Shown: positions 29,147 through 38,744 of the stretch, piece after piece
Layout of the letters: every line of letters begins with the position of its first letter
Position numbering within the stretch: position 1 is the first letter of the stretch
Assembly: GCF_038008685.1 (NCBI RefSeq)
Contig: NZ_JBBOZQ010000001.1
Coordinates: 4,216,001 to 4,280,000, forward strand
Direction of reading: 5' to 3'
DNA from: Lysinibacillus sp. FSL W8-0992
GTDB taxonomy: Bacteria; Bacillota; Bacilli; Bacillales_A; Planococcaceae
Length of the DNA: 64,000 bases
The notes under the pieces: model-generated
Told to the model about the DNA's origin: nothing
What the model saw: the letters and a program-made list of their open reading frames with translations, nothing else
Databases searched by the model: none
Made by a program: the position numbers and the translations under genes

Positions 29147-30066
29147 TGACACAGCAACCGATTAACAAAGATATGTTTAAAATTGTCGGTGGAAATCATG
29201 AAGCAACAGATAAATTAGCTGATAAATCCGTTTCCTTCTGGAAGGAAGTATTTATTCGCTTTTCACATAATAAAATGGCAATTTTCGGTTTAATTACACT
29301 GATTATCGTTATTATAATGGCGATTACTGTTCCAATGCTTTCACAATATAAATATAGCGATCAACTTGGTGTCTACAACAGTCCCCCATCTGCTGATTTT
29401 TGGTTTGGGACAGATGATTTAGGTCGTGATATTTTCGTACGTATTTGGGCAGGTGCTCGTATTTCCCTATTTATCGGGATTACAGCGGCTGTTATTGACT
29501 TAGTGATTGGTGTTCTTTGGGGAAGTATTTCAGGTTTAGCAGGTGGTCGTGTTGATAATATTATGATGCGTATTGCCGACGTATTAACAGCTGTGCCTTA
29601 CCTTTTAGTTGTAATCGTTTTATTAGTAGTTTTACAACCAGGTTTATTCCCTATGATTATCGCCCTTTCGATTACAGGCTGGATTAGCATGGCTCGTATC
29701 GTTCGTGGTGAAGTATTATCCATTAAAAATCAAGAATATGTACTTGCTGCACGTACTTTAGGTGCGAGCACAATGCATTTAATCTTAAAACATTTAATTC
29801 CAAATGCACTTGGTGCGATTTTAGTAACAATGACTCTAACAATTCCGTCTGCTATTTTCACCGAGTCATTCTTAAGTTATTTAGGACTTGGTGTTCCTGC
29901 TCCGCACGCTTCATGGGGTACAATGGCATCTGAAGGGAATAAAGCAATTACAAATGCCCCTTGGCGTTTAATTTTCCCAGCAGTATTTATCTCACTAACA
30001 ATCTTTGCGTTTAACGCAGTTGGTGACGGCTTACGTGATGCATTAGATCCAAAACTACGTAAATAA
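29146..30066 (+). CDS. oppC: Oligopeptide ABC transporter permease OppC (opp1)
   Basis: A 306-residue second permease subunit. It has an N-terminal cytoplasmic tail, a first helix at about 45-65 and the EYVLAARTLGASTMHLILKH coupling motif. The family segment FGTDDLGRDIFVR after helix 1 and LSYLGLGVPAPHASWGTM near the end are typical. Confidence 0.95.
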   Translation: MTQQPINKDMFKIVGGNHEATDKLADKSVSFWKEVFIRFSHNKMAIFGLITLIIVIIMAITVPMLSQYKYSDQLGVYNSPPSADFWFGTDDLGRDIFVRIWAGARISLFIGITAAVIDLVIGVLWGSISGLAGGRVDNIMMRIADVLTAVPYLLVVIVLLVVLQPGLFPMIIALSITGWISMARIVRGEVLSIKNQEYVLAARTLGASTMHLILKHLIPNALGAILVTMTLTIPSAIFTESFLSYLGLGVPAPHASWGTMASEGNKAITNAPWRLIFPAVFISLTIFAFNAVGDGLRDALDPKLRK

Positions 30067-30079
30067 GGAGGTGGCCGAA

Positions 30080-31135
30080 ATGAGTAAAACAATTTTAGAA
30101 GTAAAAGATTTAAAAATTAACTTTAAAACATATGCAGGGCTTGTCCATGCTGTGCGTGGTGTAAACTTTGATTTAAAAGAAGGTGAAACACTAGCGATCG
30201 TTGGTGAATCTGGTTCTGGTAAGAGTGTTACGAGTAACGCCTTAATGAAATTAATTCCACAGCCACCTGGTATTTATGAGTCAGGACAAATTTTATTTAA
30301 CGGCCGTGATTTAATTCCACTTACTGATAAAGAAATGTCGAAAGTACGCGGAAATGAAATTGCTATGATCTTCCAGGATCCGATGACAAGTTTGAATCCA
30401 ACTATGAAGGTCGGACGTCAAATAACTGAAGTAATTTTGCAACATAAGAAAGTTTCTAAGGCTGATGCTAAAAAACGCGCAATCGAACTTTTAACGCAAG
30501 TAGGTATCCCCTTCCCTGAAAAACGTTACAATCAATATCCACATGAATTTTCAGGCGGGATGCGTCAACGTGTTGTAATCGCTATTGCACTAGCGGCTGA
30601 TCCTAAGCTGTTAATCGCCGATGAGCCAACAACTGCATTGGACGTAACAATCCAAGCACAAATTTTAGAATTAATGAAAGAAATCCAAAAAAGTTCTAAA
30701 ACTTCTATCATTTTCATTACGCATGACTTAGGCGTTGTAGCTAACGTTGCTGACCGCGTAGCCGTTATGTATGCTGGTCAAATCGTCGAGTATGGTACAG
30801 TAAATGATATTTTCTATAATCCAAAACATCCTTATACATGGGGATTACTTGGTTCTATGCCTGATTTAGATAGTAATGAGGACGAGCTATTACGTACGAT
30901 TCCTGGTTCACCTCCAGATCTTACGAACCCTCCAAAGGGAGATGCTTTTGCTGCTCGTAATGAATTTGCAATGGCGATTGACTATGAGCAAGAGCCGCCA
31001 ATGTTCCAAGTAAGCGACACTCATTTTGCAAAAACTTGGTTGTTACATCCTGATGCGCCAAAAATTCCACTTCCAGATGCGGTTGCTAAACGTATTGAGG
31101 GCTTTTTAGCGAAGGAGGCAGAATTCAATGACTAA
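30080..31135 (+). CDS. oppD: Oligopeptide ABC transporter ATPase OppD (opp1)
   Basis: A 351-residue ATPase. Walker A GESGSGKS, Q-loop FQDPMTSLNP, signature FSGGMRQR, Walker B LLIADEPT and the switch His in THDLG are present. The ATG at 30080 is preferred: the GTG nine bases upstream is part of the AAGGAGGTG ribosome binding site. The C-terminus has GDAFAARNEFAM in place of the Cys-rich motif found in OppD2/OppD3, as in the Bacillus Opp (Spo0K) system. It overlaps oppF by eight bases. Confidence 0.95.
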   Translation: MSKTILEVKDLKINFKTYAGLVHAVRGVNFDLKEGETLAIVGESGSGKSVTSNALMKLIPQPPGIYESGQILFNGRDLIPLTDKEMSKVRGNEIAMIFQDPMTSLNPTMKVGRQITEVILQHKKVSKADAKKRAIELLTQVGIPFPEKRYNQYPHEFSGGMRQRVVIAIALAADPKLLIADEPTTALDVTIQAQILELMKEIQKSSKTSIIFITHDLGVVANVADRVAVMYAGQIVEYGTVNDIFYNPKHPYTWGLLGSMPDLDSNEDELLRTIPGSPPDLTNPPKGDAFAARNEFAMAIDYEQEPPMFQVSDTHFAKTWLLHPDAPKIPLPDAVAKRIEGFLAKEAEFND

Positions 31136-32054
31136 AACAGGTGCAAAAAAAATTCTTGAAATTAAAAACGTAAAGCAATACTTTGGTTCACCAAGCAACC
31201 CTATTAAAGCTGTTGATGGTATTAGCTTTGATGTTTATGAAGGTGAAACACTTGGACTTGTTGGAGAATCAGGCTGTGGTAAATCGACGACTGGTCGCTC
31301 AATCATTCGCCTATATGATATTACAGATGGCGAAATTATTTTCGATGGTCAAAACGTGCATGGTAAAAAATCAAAAAGCGATTTAAAGACTTTTAATCGT
31401 CAAATGCAAATGATTTTCCAAGATCCATATGCTTCGTTAAACCCTCGTATGACAGCTGGGGAAATCATTGCAGAAGCTTTCGATATTCATGGCTTATATA
31501 AAGATAAGAAAGAACGTCGCGAAAAAATCAACCAATTGCTTGAAGCTGTAGGTTTAAACAAAGAGCACGCCAATCGTTACGCACATGAATTCTCAGGTGG
31601 TCAACGTCAGCGTATCGGTATCGCTCGTGCCCTTAGCTTAGATCCAAAGTTCATCATTGCCGATGAACCAATTTCTGCACTTGACGTATCGATTCAAGCG
31701 CAAGTTGTTAACTTATTAAAACAACTACAAAAAGAACGTGGCTTAACATACCTGTTCATTGCCCATGACCTTTCAATGGTTAAATACATCAGTGATCGTA
31801 TCGCTGTTATGTATCGTGGTAAAATTATGGAAATTGGTAAAGCCGATGATATTTATAATCATCCTGTTCATCCTTATACAAAATCATTATTATCAGCAAT
31901 CCCGCTTCCAGACCCAATGTCAGAAAAGCGTCGTCAACGTATTCCTTACAAACATACAGAAGTTGACGAAAGCGCAACATACCATGAAGTTGGCGAACAA
32001 CATTATGTTTATGGTACTGCTGACCTTGTGAAAACATGGGTTGCCACTAAATAA
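31128..32054 (+). CDS. oppF: Oligopeptide ABC transporter ATPase OppF (opp1)
   Basis: A 308-residue ATPase, partner of OppD. It has Walker [10 protein letters not shown], signature FSGGQRQR, Walker [10 protein letters not shown] and AHDLS. Translation is coupled to oppD by overlap, with AAGGAGG inside the end of oppD. Together oppABCDF form a full importer of the Spo0K type, which in B. subtilis also takes up signalling peptides for sporulation and competence. Confidence 0.95.
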   Translation: MTKTGAKKILEIKNVKQYFGSPSNPIKAVDGISFDVYEGETLGLVGESGCGKSTTGRSIIRLYDITDGEIIFDGQNVHGKKSKSDLKTFNRQMQMIFQDPYASLNPRMTAGEIIAEAFDIHGLYKDKKERREKINQLLEAVGLNKEHANRYAHEFSGGQRQRIGIARALSLDPKFIIADEPISALDVSIQAQVVNLLKQLQKERGLTYLFIAHDLSMVKYISDRIAVMYRGKIMEIGKADDIYNHPVHPYTKSLLSAIPLPDPMSEKRRQRIPYKHTEVDESATYHEVGEQHYVYGTADLVKTWVATK

Positions 32055-32059
32055 TATAT

Positions 32060-32102
32060 GATCCATCCATTGAACTTATGCAATGGATGGATCTTTTTTT
32101 TT
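32060..32102 (+). terminator. Terminator of the opp1 operon
   Basis: A 13-base perfect stem (GATCCATCCATTG and complement) with an eight-base loop is followed by nine T residues. Confidence 0.9.
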
Positions 32103-32164
32103 GAGGATTCGATTATTCATCTCTTCTATAAATTGTAAGAAATACTATATTTACCATTATACAC

Positions 32165-32325
32165 TTATTTTATCGGTGCATCAGCTATTAGTTCAAGATC
32201 TTGTATCTCTGTACCCGTTTCCCGATCAATATTATAGCTTTTTATCCGTTTATTGATTGCTATCGTTGACGTGCGGAAATACATTGGTATTATCATTGCC
32301 TTGTCACTCATAAACTCTTGCCATG
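32165..32325 (-). pseudogene. oppA 3'-end remnant bordering the lanthipeptide cluster
   Basis: On the minus strand this encodes the last 52 residues of an OppA protein (from WQEFMSDKAM to the ADAPIK end and a stop). It aligns without gaps to the 3' end of the intact oppA2 at 38913-39072, with about 24 mismatches in 160 bases and 44 of 52 residues identical. Similarity stops abruptly at 32325, and no start or upstream part of the gene is present. It is the tail of a diverged second oppA whose body was replaced or deleted, probably when the adjacent cluster arrived. Confidence 0.8.
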
Positions 32326-32385
32326 CTATTGGGATTTTCTTATTAAGAATTTCTAATAAAGTGTGGGATTATTTAGTAATCGGAA

Positions 32386-34131
32386 TTAGTTACCAATAAA
32401 TTGTTTACTAGTTAATTTTTTATATGTGTCACACGATAATAATAATTCAGCATGTTTACCTATACATTCAATTTTACCTTTATTTAAAACTAAAATCTGG
32501 TCTGCATTTATAATAGTAGAAATTCTATGAGCAATTATTATTATTGATTGTTTTGATTTTCTAGTAATTAAAGAGCGTTGAATTATATCCTCTGATATTA
32601 TATCCAAGTTTGCTGTCGCTTCGTCTAATAATAAAAAAGGAGCTTCTTTTAATAAGGCTCTTGCTATTGCAAGACGTTGTTTTTGTCCTCCAGAAATATT
32701 AAAACCATTTTCACCTAAATAAGTGTAGAATTTTTCTGGTAAAGAATTAATGAAATCTAGAGCATTAACTTCTTCACATATAGACAAAAGCTCGCTTTCT
32801 TTAATATCACGTTTAATCCCATATGTGAGATTTTCTTTAATCGTACCAGGGAATATATAGAAGTCTTGTGATACATAACTAAACTTATCACGCCAATCAG
32901 AAAGACTAAATTCTTTAAAAGAAATAGAATTAAGTTTTATTTCCCCTTTAGTAGGCTTGTAGAATTGTTCTAGAAGATAAAACAAGGTGGATTTACCACT
33001 ACCACTTTCACCTACAATAGCTGTAATAGTACCTGGGTGAACTAAGAATGAAATACCATTCAAAACCCAAATTTTTTCATATTTAAAGTATAGATTTTCA
33101 ACTTCTAAAGTATATTTCGAATTATTTTGATAATATGACAGTCTCTTACCATTTTCTTTTTGTTCTTCTATTTCTAAATTTAAAATATCAATAATGCGTT
33201 TACTAGAGCCAGAAAAAGATTGATAGCTAGCAATAAAGTTACCTATAATACCTAATGGAACACTAATTTGATAAGCATAAAATATAAATGCTAAAAGGTC
33301 TCCTGATGAAATCTCCCCTAATTGAATTCTATAAGAACCATATGCAAGTACAATCACAATCATTGCCAATGTTAACGTATTTACGAGTGGTAAAAGAAGG
33401 GATTCTATCTTAGATTTATTTTTTGTAACAAAATAAATTTCTCTAAATTGTTTTCTTCCTTCTTTCATTTCTTTGTTTTGAGTATTCGAAGCTTTTATTA
33501 ATCTAATTCCGTTTAGAACTTTATATAAATATCCCGCAACTATTGAATTATGCTCATAATATAAAAAAGAAATATTTCTTAATTTCCTACTACTTATTGA
33601 AATTAATAAAATTATTATAGGTAAAAAAAATAATAGAGCCATAGTTAAATAAATATCTAAATACATCATAAAAAAAATTGAACCAGTAATTGATAGTATA
33701 CCTGTTATTAGTCTTGCAAAATCATGAGACAATAAATTCATAGCTGCTGTAGTATCTGTTAATATTCTACTAACAATTTCACTCGATTGATTTTTTGCAA
33801 AAAAGTCAATCTTTGCATTCAACAATTTTCCCCAGATATTTTTTCGAAGGTTCAAAATTATCCTATTTCCTACAATTGATAATAAGAAGGATGCCACGCT
33901 CAAACTACATAGTTGTACTATAAATAAAATTAGTATTACCATGATTAATTTATACGCAATCCCATTATTTATATCATCAATTTGCATTTTCACTAAAATT
34001 GGTAGAATTAATGAACAAAAAGAACTAACTACTCCTAAAAAAATTGCAAAAAATAAAAGTTTAAATGGTGGGCTGGCATTTCGATATAAAATAAATAGCT
34101 TCTCTTTTTTTTTAATATAGAGTACCCCCAT
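32386..34131 (-). CDS. lanT: Lanthipeptide ABC exporter (LanT-like, no peptidase domain)
   Basis: A 581-residue half-transporter fusing a six-helix membrane domain (about 20-310) to an ATPase (about 340-575). Walker A GESGSGKST, Q-loop VSQD, signature NISGGQKQR, Walker B FLLLDEAT and AHR are intact. It starts directly with the membrane domain, so the N-terminal C39 peptidase of bifunctional LanT/bacteriocin exporters is absent. It should export the modified precursor or product made by lanABC; it could alternatively serve as self-protection. No clear ribosome binding site is seen upstream of the ATG. Strongly AT-rich like the rest of the cluster. Confidence 0.85.
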   Translation of the reverse strand: MGVLYIKKKEKLFILYRNASPPFKLLFFAIFLGVVSSFCSLILPILVKMQIDDINNGIAYKLIMVILILFIVQLCSLSVASFLLSIVGNRIILNLRKNIWGKLLNAKIDFFAKNQSSEIVSRILTDTTAAMNLLSHDFARLITGILSITGSIFFMMYLDIYLTMALLFFLPIIILLISISSRKLRNISFLYYEHNSIVAGYLYKVLNGIRLIKASNTQNKEMKEGRKQFREIYFVTKNKSKIESLLLPLVNTLTLAMIVIVLAYGSYRIQLGEISSGDLLAFIFYAYQISVPLGIIGNFIASYQSFSGSSKRIIDILNLEIEEQKENGKRLSYYQNNSKYTLEVENLYFKYEKIWVLNGISFLVHPGTITAIVGESGSGKSTLFYLLEQFYKPTKGEIKLNSISFKEFSLSDWRDKFSYVSQDFYIFPGTIKENLTYGIKRDIKESELLSICEEVNALDFINSLPEKFYTYLGENGFNISGGQKQRLAIARALLKEAPFLLLDEATANLDIISEDIIQRSLITRKSKQSIIIIAHRISTIINADQILVLNKGKIECIGKHAELLLSCDTYKKLTSKQFIGN

Positions 34132-34163
34132 ATCTATGTAATAATAAAATTAAACTTTATGAT

Positions 34164-35381
34164 TTAATGCTTCAAAAAAATCCAATCCATTTTTTCTTTT
34201 TCATCTAACAAAATAGATACTATCACTATATAGACACTTATAGTTCCATCTATAATCCCCTCCTTGTACTCATTATCATTTCCTTCAACAGAGCAATCCG
34301 GAAATGAATTAAATCTGTTAAAATCTGAATTATCATGTAGTATGGTTAGTAACTTTAAAATATGTTCAATAAATTTGATATTTCCGAATTCTTTATACAG
34401 TAAGAATGTTTCGTAAATTACTCCTGATATTCCATGACAAAATACGGTGGAAACATTTGATTTCTTCAAGTATAAAGAATCCAGAAAAAGGGTGTAATTA
34501 TTAATATATTTTTCTTTAAGTAATTTGTCATCTATTGCCTTAGATGCTAGAATCATAGACCTAGAAATCCCTGTAAGTCCATAACACCAAGAGAAATTAA
34601 TATATTTTTTATGCCTAGGTGTATTAATAAAAGGTAAACGTTCAGGAAAAGTTAGGACACCTAATGATTTGAAATTATTTTTTTCAAAAAACTCGATCAA
34701 ATTTAATATTGTATGATCCAAATTTTCTACTTCAATTTCTTCGAGTTTGACTATTGATAAAATTGATAAGATGCCTGATAAACCATGTGCAGTCCCTAAA
34801 TTAATAATATTATTTTTTTCAACAGGATTATTTGAAAGTTTATTCATTTCAAATTCTGCATATAATATTATCTTTTTTACTAGTTCTTTAATTAACTGAT
34901 TAAAATTATTATTTTCTTTTAGAAAAAGCATATATCTAACTACACCTGTTATTCCAGTAACAACATCATATTTCGATACGTCAAACTCTATAGGGAATTT
35001 CACAAGTAATTTCTTAATTCGATATTCTAATAATTCATTTAATGATTTTAAATAATGTTGGTATCTGCCTTCTTTTGCTAAAGATAAAACTGATGCCCCA
35101 ATTCCACTTATTCCTTGATATAAAGATACATCTAATAAGTTAAAGTCTATTTTTCCATTTAATAATTCTAAATACCTATGTGCATAATAATCCCACTTAT
35201 TTTGTGGATACAACTTATCTAAACTTGCATAAAATATACAAAGTCCAGGAATCCCATGACTAAGCGAATAAATACTTTTATCTTGAAAATTCATTTTTAA
35301 AGTACTATTTGCAAAGTTTTTCAAATGCTCTTCAAATAATAGTGAACAATGTTTTTGAAGCTTCAATGAAGTAATATACAT
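34164..35381 (-). CDS. lanC: Lanthionine synthetase C-like cyclase (LanC)
   Basis: A 405-residue LanC, the usual size. The alpha-toroid repeats with Gly-rich motifs are visible (HGIPGLC, QGISGIG, VTGITGV, AHGLSGI, CYGLTGI, CHGISGV). The zinc ligands Cys266 (SWCYG), Cys315 and His316 (CHG) are intact, with His199 (TAHG) and Asp139 (YDVVTG) matching the catalytic residues of NisC. It joins cysteine thiols to dehydroalanine/dehydrobutyrine to form lanthionine rings. The start at 35381 follows GGGGAGGAGACGC; the in-frame TTG further upstream overlaps that site. Confidence 0.93.
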   Translation of the reverse strand: MYITSLKLQKHCSLLFEEHLKNFANSTLKMNFQDKSIYSLSHGIPGLCIFYASLDKLYPQNKWDYYAHRYLELLNGKIDFNLLDVSLYQGISGIGASVLSLAKEGRYQHYLKSLNELLEYRIKKLLVKFPIEFDVSKYDVVTGITGVVRYMLFLKENNNFNQLIKELVKKIILYAEFEMNKLSNNPVEKNNIINLGTAHGLSGILSILSIVKLEEIEVENLDHTILNLIEFFEKNNFKSLGVLTFPERLPFINTPRHKKYINFSWCYGLTGISRSMILASKAIDDKLLKEKYINNYTLFLDSLYLKKSNVSTVFCHGISGVIYETFLLYKEFGNIKFIEHILKLLTILHDNSDFNRFNSFPDCSVEGNDNEYKEGIIDGTISVYIVIVSILLDEKEKMDWIFLKH

Positions 35382-35456
35382 GCGTCTCCTCCCCAAACAT
35401 CAGATTAAAAACAAAGGAAAATTATTATGCTATACGGAAAAATCTTACACTGAAAT

Positions 35457-38400
35457 TTAAATATGCTTAAGATATTTTAATAAACTATACATTAGTTGAT
35501 TTTCTTTTTCTTTATCTATAATCATTAATCTATTCACATTCATATGAATTACTGATAGAACGATATCGTATATATTAGATTCCTGCAATCGAGCAACTTC
35601 TATTTGTTTTAAAAATTTTCTAAGTGCGTATGTTCTGAATTTTGAAATCTCTTCAACTTCGAAAACAGAACCTATTCCCTTATTTTCTAAGAGTTCATCT
35701 GTTAAGCTCAATTTCATTAATCTCTTATTTAAGCTATTTAGGTCTAAATAACGTTTTATTATTTTAATTTGCTTCTCTTTTTCAAAGCCTATATCATGAA
35801 ATAAACATTTTATCGAATAAATAATTATTTTCTCAGTAGTTTCCTTTATTTTTTGGTTTAGATTCAGTAGCGCTAAACAATATTGACTGTCTGCAAAAAA
35901 TACGTCATGAAATTGTTTTTCTAATTGCTTTCCCCCATATCTCATATATTCTGGGTAATACGTATCTATACTTACACTATCAACAAAATTTATGTCCATC
36001 CATTTTTTCGATAAATCTGACATATATGAAACCACAAGCTTAAAATTGAAGGATTCTACTTTTATCCTCAATCTAATATGCGGTCGTAAATCGATATATC
36101 TTATATAAAAATAAGAATTGATTTTTTTCTCTTTCAATAATTTATTCATAGTAGGATAAATATAATTTATTAATAGCTCATCTTGATAATCTTCTTTAAT
36201 ATATAGTTTATAGAAAATCCAATCATCGCCTGGTCCGTTTTTCCTTTTATCCCCAATATCGTTATACAGTGTACTAAATTTCTTTTTTTTACTCCTTTTA
36301 TTTAATATAGATACTGTTAATTCTTCTTTAAATTGAAACTCTCTTACAGATTCGATATTTATACCATAGTCTACTTCAGTAAAATTTAGCTTATTTGACT
36401 TAGAAAATTCCTTTCTTAAAATTTTCAAATGTAGGGAATTTTCCAGATTAAAATATATTGTCGAATCTACACTTTTCAATTCAACTATGTTTGGTACTTT
36501 GTATGTTTTTCTCCATTTTGAAATTGCATCTTCCCAATCTTCATAATTAAACTGCTTGTCTAACTGTAAAATATACATATCTATTCTCCATTGTTTTTTA
36601 GATAGTACTATGTTTTTATATCTAATTCTTGGAGTAAAAACAAATTTATTATAAAAGATTGGAAAGAAAGTTTGAAATGGAATCTCTCCCTCTTTGCCTA
36701 CCTCTAATAAAAATTTATAAATCGTAGGGAAATACGTTACCCCATGTAACATATTCGTTGTTTTAGGAATAATAATGTTATTTGTATCAGAATTTTTTAA
36801 ATATAATTCTCCAAATTCATTAACTCCGGAAAGAATAGAATCAATTTTAATGTTATTTTTATACTTAGATAACCCCGAAAAAATAGGTATTTCATGTTTC
36901 CTAAGATTTATAGTTGAACGTATATTAGAAGCTCTACCATAAACACTTTGGCAACTAACTTCGGATACCTCATAATTGTCCCCATATATATTTCTTTCAA
37001 AATCAATTAATTTTCCAATCTCCTTAGAATACTTACTACTTAACAAAAATAAAAATCTACCTATAAATTGTCCTGCATTGGCCGTAAAATTTTCATTATT
37101 AACTGTCAGATAAACTTTATTAGGCTTTTGGACTACTGAGAACAGCACATCAAATGACTCATATACTTTAGTGAAATCTATTTTTTGATATCGTTTAAAC
37201 TTTCTTAATTCCGAATCAGTAATCTCCAGTTCCTCTAATCCTTGAAATAACGCATTTGTTATTAAACTTTCCACATAATTATAGATTGGATTTTCTTTCA
37301 TCTCATTTAAACTATCTAGAACCTTTGTCGAATACTCATTTATTTCAAGTGAATACAGTAATTCAACTAATTTTATTTCAGTATTGTAACCATATTTCTC
37401 AATAAAAGCTTTTTTAAAAGCTTCTAAATTCCAATTTTGATTTTGATAAATTAAAAAAAGGCTTAGTATATCAATTGCTTCCTTTAAGTCTTCATTAACA
37501 TTTTTTCGCAATTCGTAATTAGGTTCAAATTTTAAATCTATTTGTAGATAGTCATTACAATTATACATTTTCCCCATTTTTGATCTTATTTTATTTAACA
37601 ACTCAATGCTTTCACACTCACCTAATTCAAAAACCGAATATTCAGAAATATGGCATTGGATTTCATTAAGTAATTGAAACATTGGCTCATCTGTTAAATT
37701 AAATTTTATAAAAAATTGTAATAATTCATCGAGACTATTTGCGGTTGTTAAATTTGGACGCAAATTTGAATGTAATATTTCGAGTGTTATTAATTGTTTC
37801 AAATAAGATTTAATATCATTTATATTGATATCTTCATAAAAACTTTTCAATTCAAATAATAAAATAGAAAGTGGTATAAAATCAGCTGCAATTAACCTTA
37901 TTTTTTTAATTAGCTCGTTATTCCGAATTGAAAAACTACTCTTTTCACCTTGCTTCTTATACCTATCAAATTGTCCATACATAGTTCTGTATGGAAAAAA
38001 TATCCTATAACCCTCAATTAAATACATATCCACAAATTTTACATTTATAAAATCCCAAAAATGTTCCTGACCTTCTATTGTTTCTATTACACCTAGTAAC
38101 CACATTGAATCTACTCTTATAAATTTCTTTAATTTTTTAGCCATTTCATCATTTGTAGTGGTACATAGTATATTTTTTTGAGAAACTTCTTGAACGCCAG
38201 AAAAAAGCCCAAATGGAGTTGATTTTGTAGAAATTCTTGCAAGGTATTTATATAAAGTGGCTATAATATTTCTTTTTTTCTTCTCACTCTTGGTATTATA
38301 TTTGATAATTTCATTAAAGAGATTCGGATTAGCGAAATATATTGCTTCTTTAATAACTTGATTATTCAGAACCAATTTTAAAATGTTTTCTGGATTTTCT

Positions 38401-38489
38401 TCTAAGGATAATTTATTTATATAAAATGAAAGCGGAAAAAGTGGTGTTCTCACAATAGATAAATCCATTAAATCCCAATCTTTTCTCAT
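35457..38489 (-). CDS. lanB: Class I lanthipeptide dehydratase (LanB)
   Basis: A 1010-residue full-length LanB (NisB is 993). The N-terminal glutamylation domain (about 1-650) includes RTPLFPLSFY, RISTKSTPFGLFSG and the RASNIRSTINLRKHEIP region. The C-terminal elimination (SpaB_C) domain, from about 740, has DDWIFYKLYIKEDY and YFYIRYIDLRPHIRLRIK. The family uses glutamyl-tRNA to glutamylate Ser/Thr of the precursor, then eliminates glutamate. GAGGAG precedes the ATG. It follows lanA by 78 bases, with a stem-loop between. Confidence 0.95.
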   Translation of the reverse strand: MRKDWDLMDLSIVRTPLFPLSFYINKLSLEENPENILKLVLNNQVIKEAIYFANPNLFNEIIKYNTKSEKKKRNIIATLYKYLARISTKSTPFGLFSGVQEVSQKNILCTTTNDEMAKKLKKFIRVDSMWLLGVIETIEGQEHFWDFINVKFVDMYLIEGYRIFFPYRTMYGQFDRYKKQGEKSSFSIRNNELIKKIRLIAADFIPLSILLFELKSFYEDININDIKSYLKQLITLEILHSNLRPNLTTANSLDELLQFFIKFNLTDEPMFQLLNEIQCHISEYSVFELGECESIELLNKIRSKMGKMYNCNDYLQIDLKFEPNYELRKNVNEDLKEAIDILSLFLIYQNQNWNLEAFKKAFIEKYGYNTEIKLVELLYSLEINEYSTKVLDSLNEMKENPIYNYVESLITNALFQGLEELEITDSELRKFKRYQKIDFTKVYESFDVLFSVVQKPNKVYLTVNNENFTANAGQFIGRFLFLLSSKYSKEIGKLIDFERNIYGDNYEVSEVSCQSVYGRASNIRSTINLRKHEIPIFSGLSKYKNNIKIDSILSGVNEFGELYLKNSDTNNIIIPKTTNMLHGVTYFPTIYKFLLEVGKEGEIPFQTFFPIFYNKFVFTPRIRYKNIVLSKKQWRIDMYILQLDKQFNYEDWEDAISKWRKTYKVPNIVELKSVDSTIYFNLENSLHLKILRKEFSKSNKLNFTEVDYGINIESVREFQFKEELTVSILNKRSKKKKFSTLYNDIGDKRKNGPGDDWIFYKLYIKEDYQDELLINYIYPTMNKLLKEKKINSYFYIRYIDLRPHIRLRIKVESFNFKLVVSYMSDLSKKWMDINFVDSVSIDTYYPEYMRYGGKQLEKQFHDVFFADSQYCLALLNLNQKIKETTEKIIIYSIKCLFHDIGFEKEKQIKIIKRYLDLNSLNKRLMKLSLTDELLENKGIGSVFEVEEISKFRTYALRKFLKQIEVARLQESNIYDIVLSVIHMNVNRLMIIDKEKENQLMYSLLKYLKHI

Positions 38490-38532
38490 CGGCTAATCTC
38501 CTCATTCAAATATCGAATTTTAACGAAATATA

Positions 38533-38563
38533 ATGCGGCGAAAAGAATTTCTTTTCACCGCAT
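38533..38563 (-). promoter_or_regulatory. Stem-loop between lanA and lanB
   Basis: Thirteen-base arms with one G-T pair (ATGCGG..GAAAAG on the minus strand) enclose AAATT. No T run follows. Such intercistronic hairpins behind lanA genes act as partial terminators or as mRNA stabilisers, giving excess precursor over the enzymes. Confidence 0.65.
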
Positions 38564-38567
38564 ACCA

Positions 38568-38744
38568 TTATGGTCTTATAGGACAAGGTGGTATAAAGGA
38601 ACAATTAGTTTCTTTAGTACTCGGCAGTGGGGGATCTGGACACCAATTTGGATGCCAAGAAATTGCTAATCCTCCCCTCTCCGAAATATCTTTTGAAGCC
38701 GGTGAAATTTTTAAATCTAAATCAAAAATATCTTTTTCCATCAT
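38568..38744 (-). CDS. lanA: Class I lanthipeptide precursor peptide (LanA)
   Basis: A 58-codon gene immediately upstream of lanB, preceded by a perfect AAGGAGGTG seven bases from the first of two consecutive ATGs. The leader starts MMEKDIFDLDLKIS, containing the FDLDL form of the class I FNLD box recognised by LanB and LanC, and ends ERGG at residue 25. The 33-residue core after Gly-Gly begins LAISWHPNWCPDPP and ends IPPCPIRP. It holds three Cys (35, 48, 54), five Ser/Thr (29, 42, 43, 46, 49), two Trp and nine Pro. Each Cys has a Ser or Thr upstream at ring-forming distance (29-35, 43 or 46-48, 49-54), so up to three thioether rings are possible. I do not recognise the core from a known lantibiotic. 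Confidence 0.88.
   Translation of the reverse strand: MMEKDIFDLDLKISPASKDISERGGLAISWHPNWCPDPPLPSTKETNCSFIPPCPIRP

Noticed and set aside
32060-32102. Use of the opp1 terminator also by the lanthipeptide operon
   Set aside because: On the minus strand the hairpin is followed by ATATATT rather than a T run, so it should work only for opp1.
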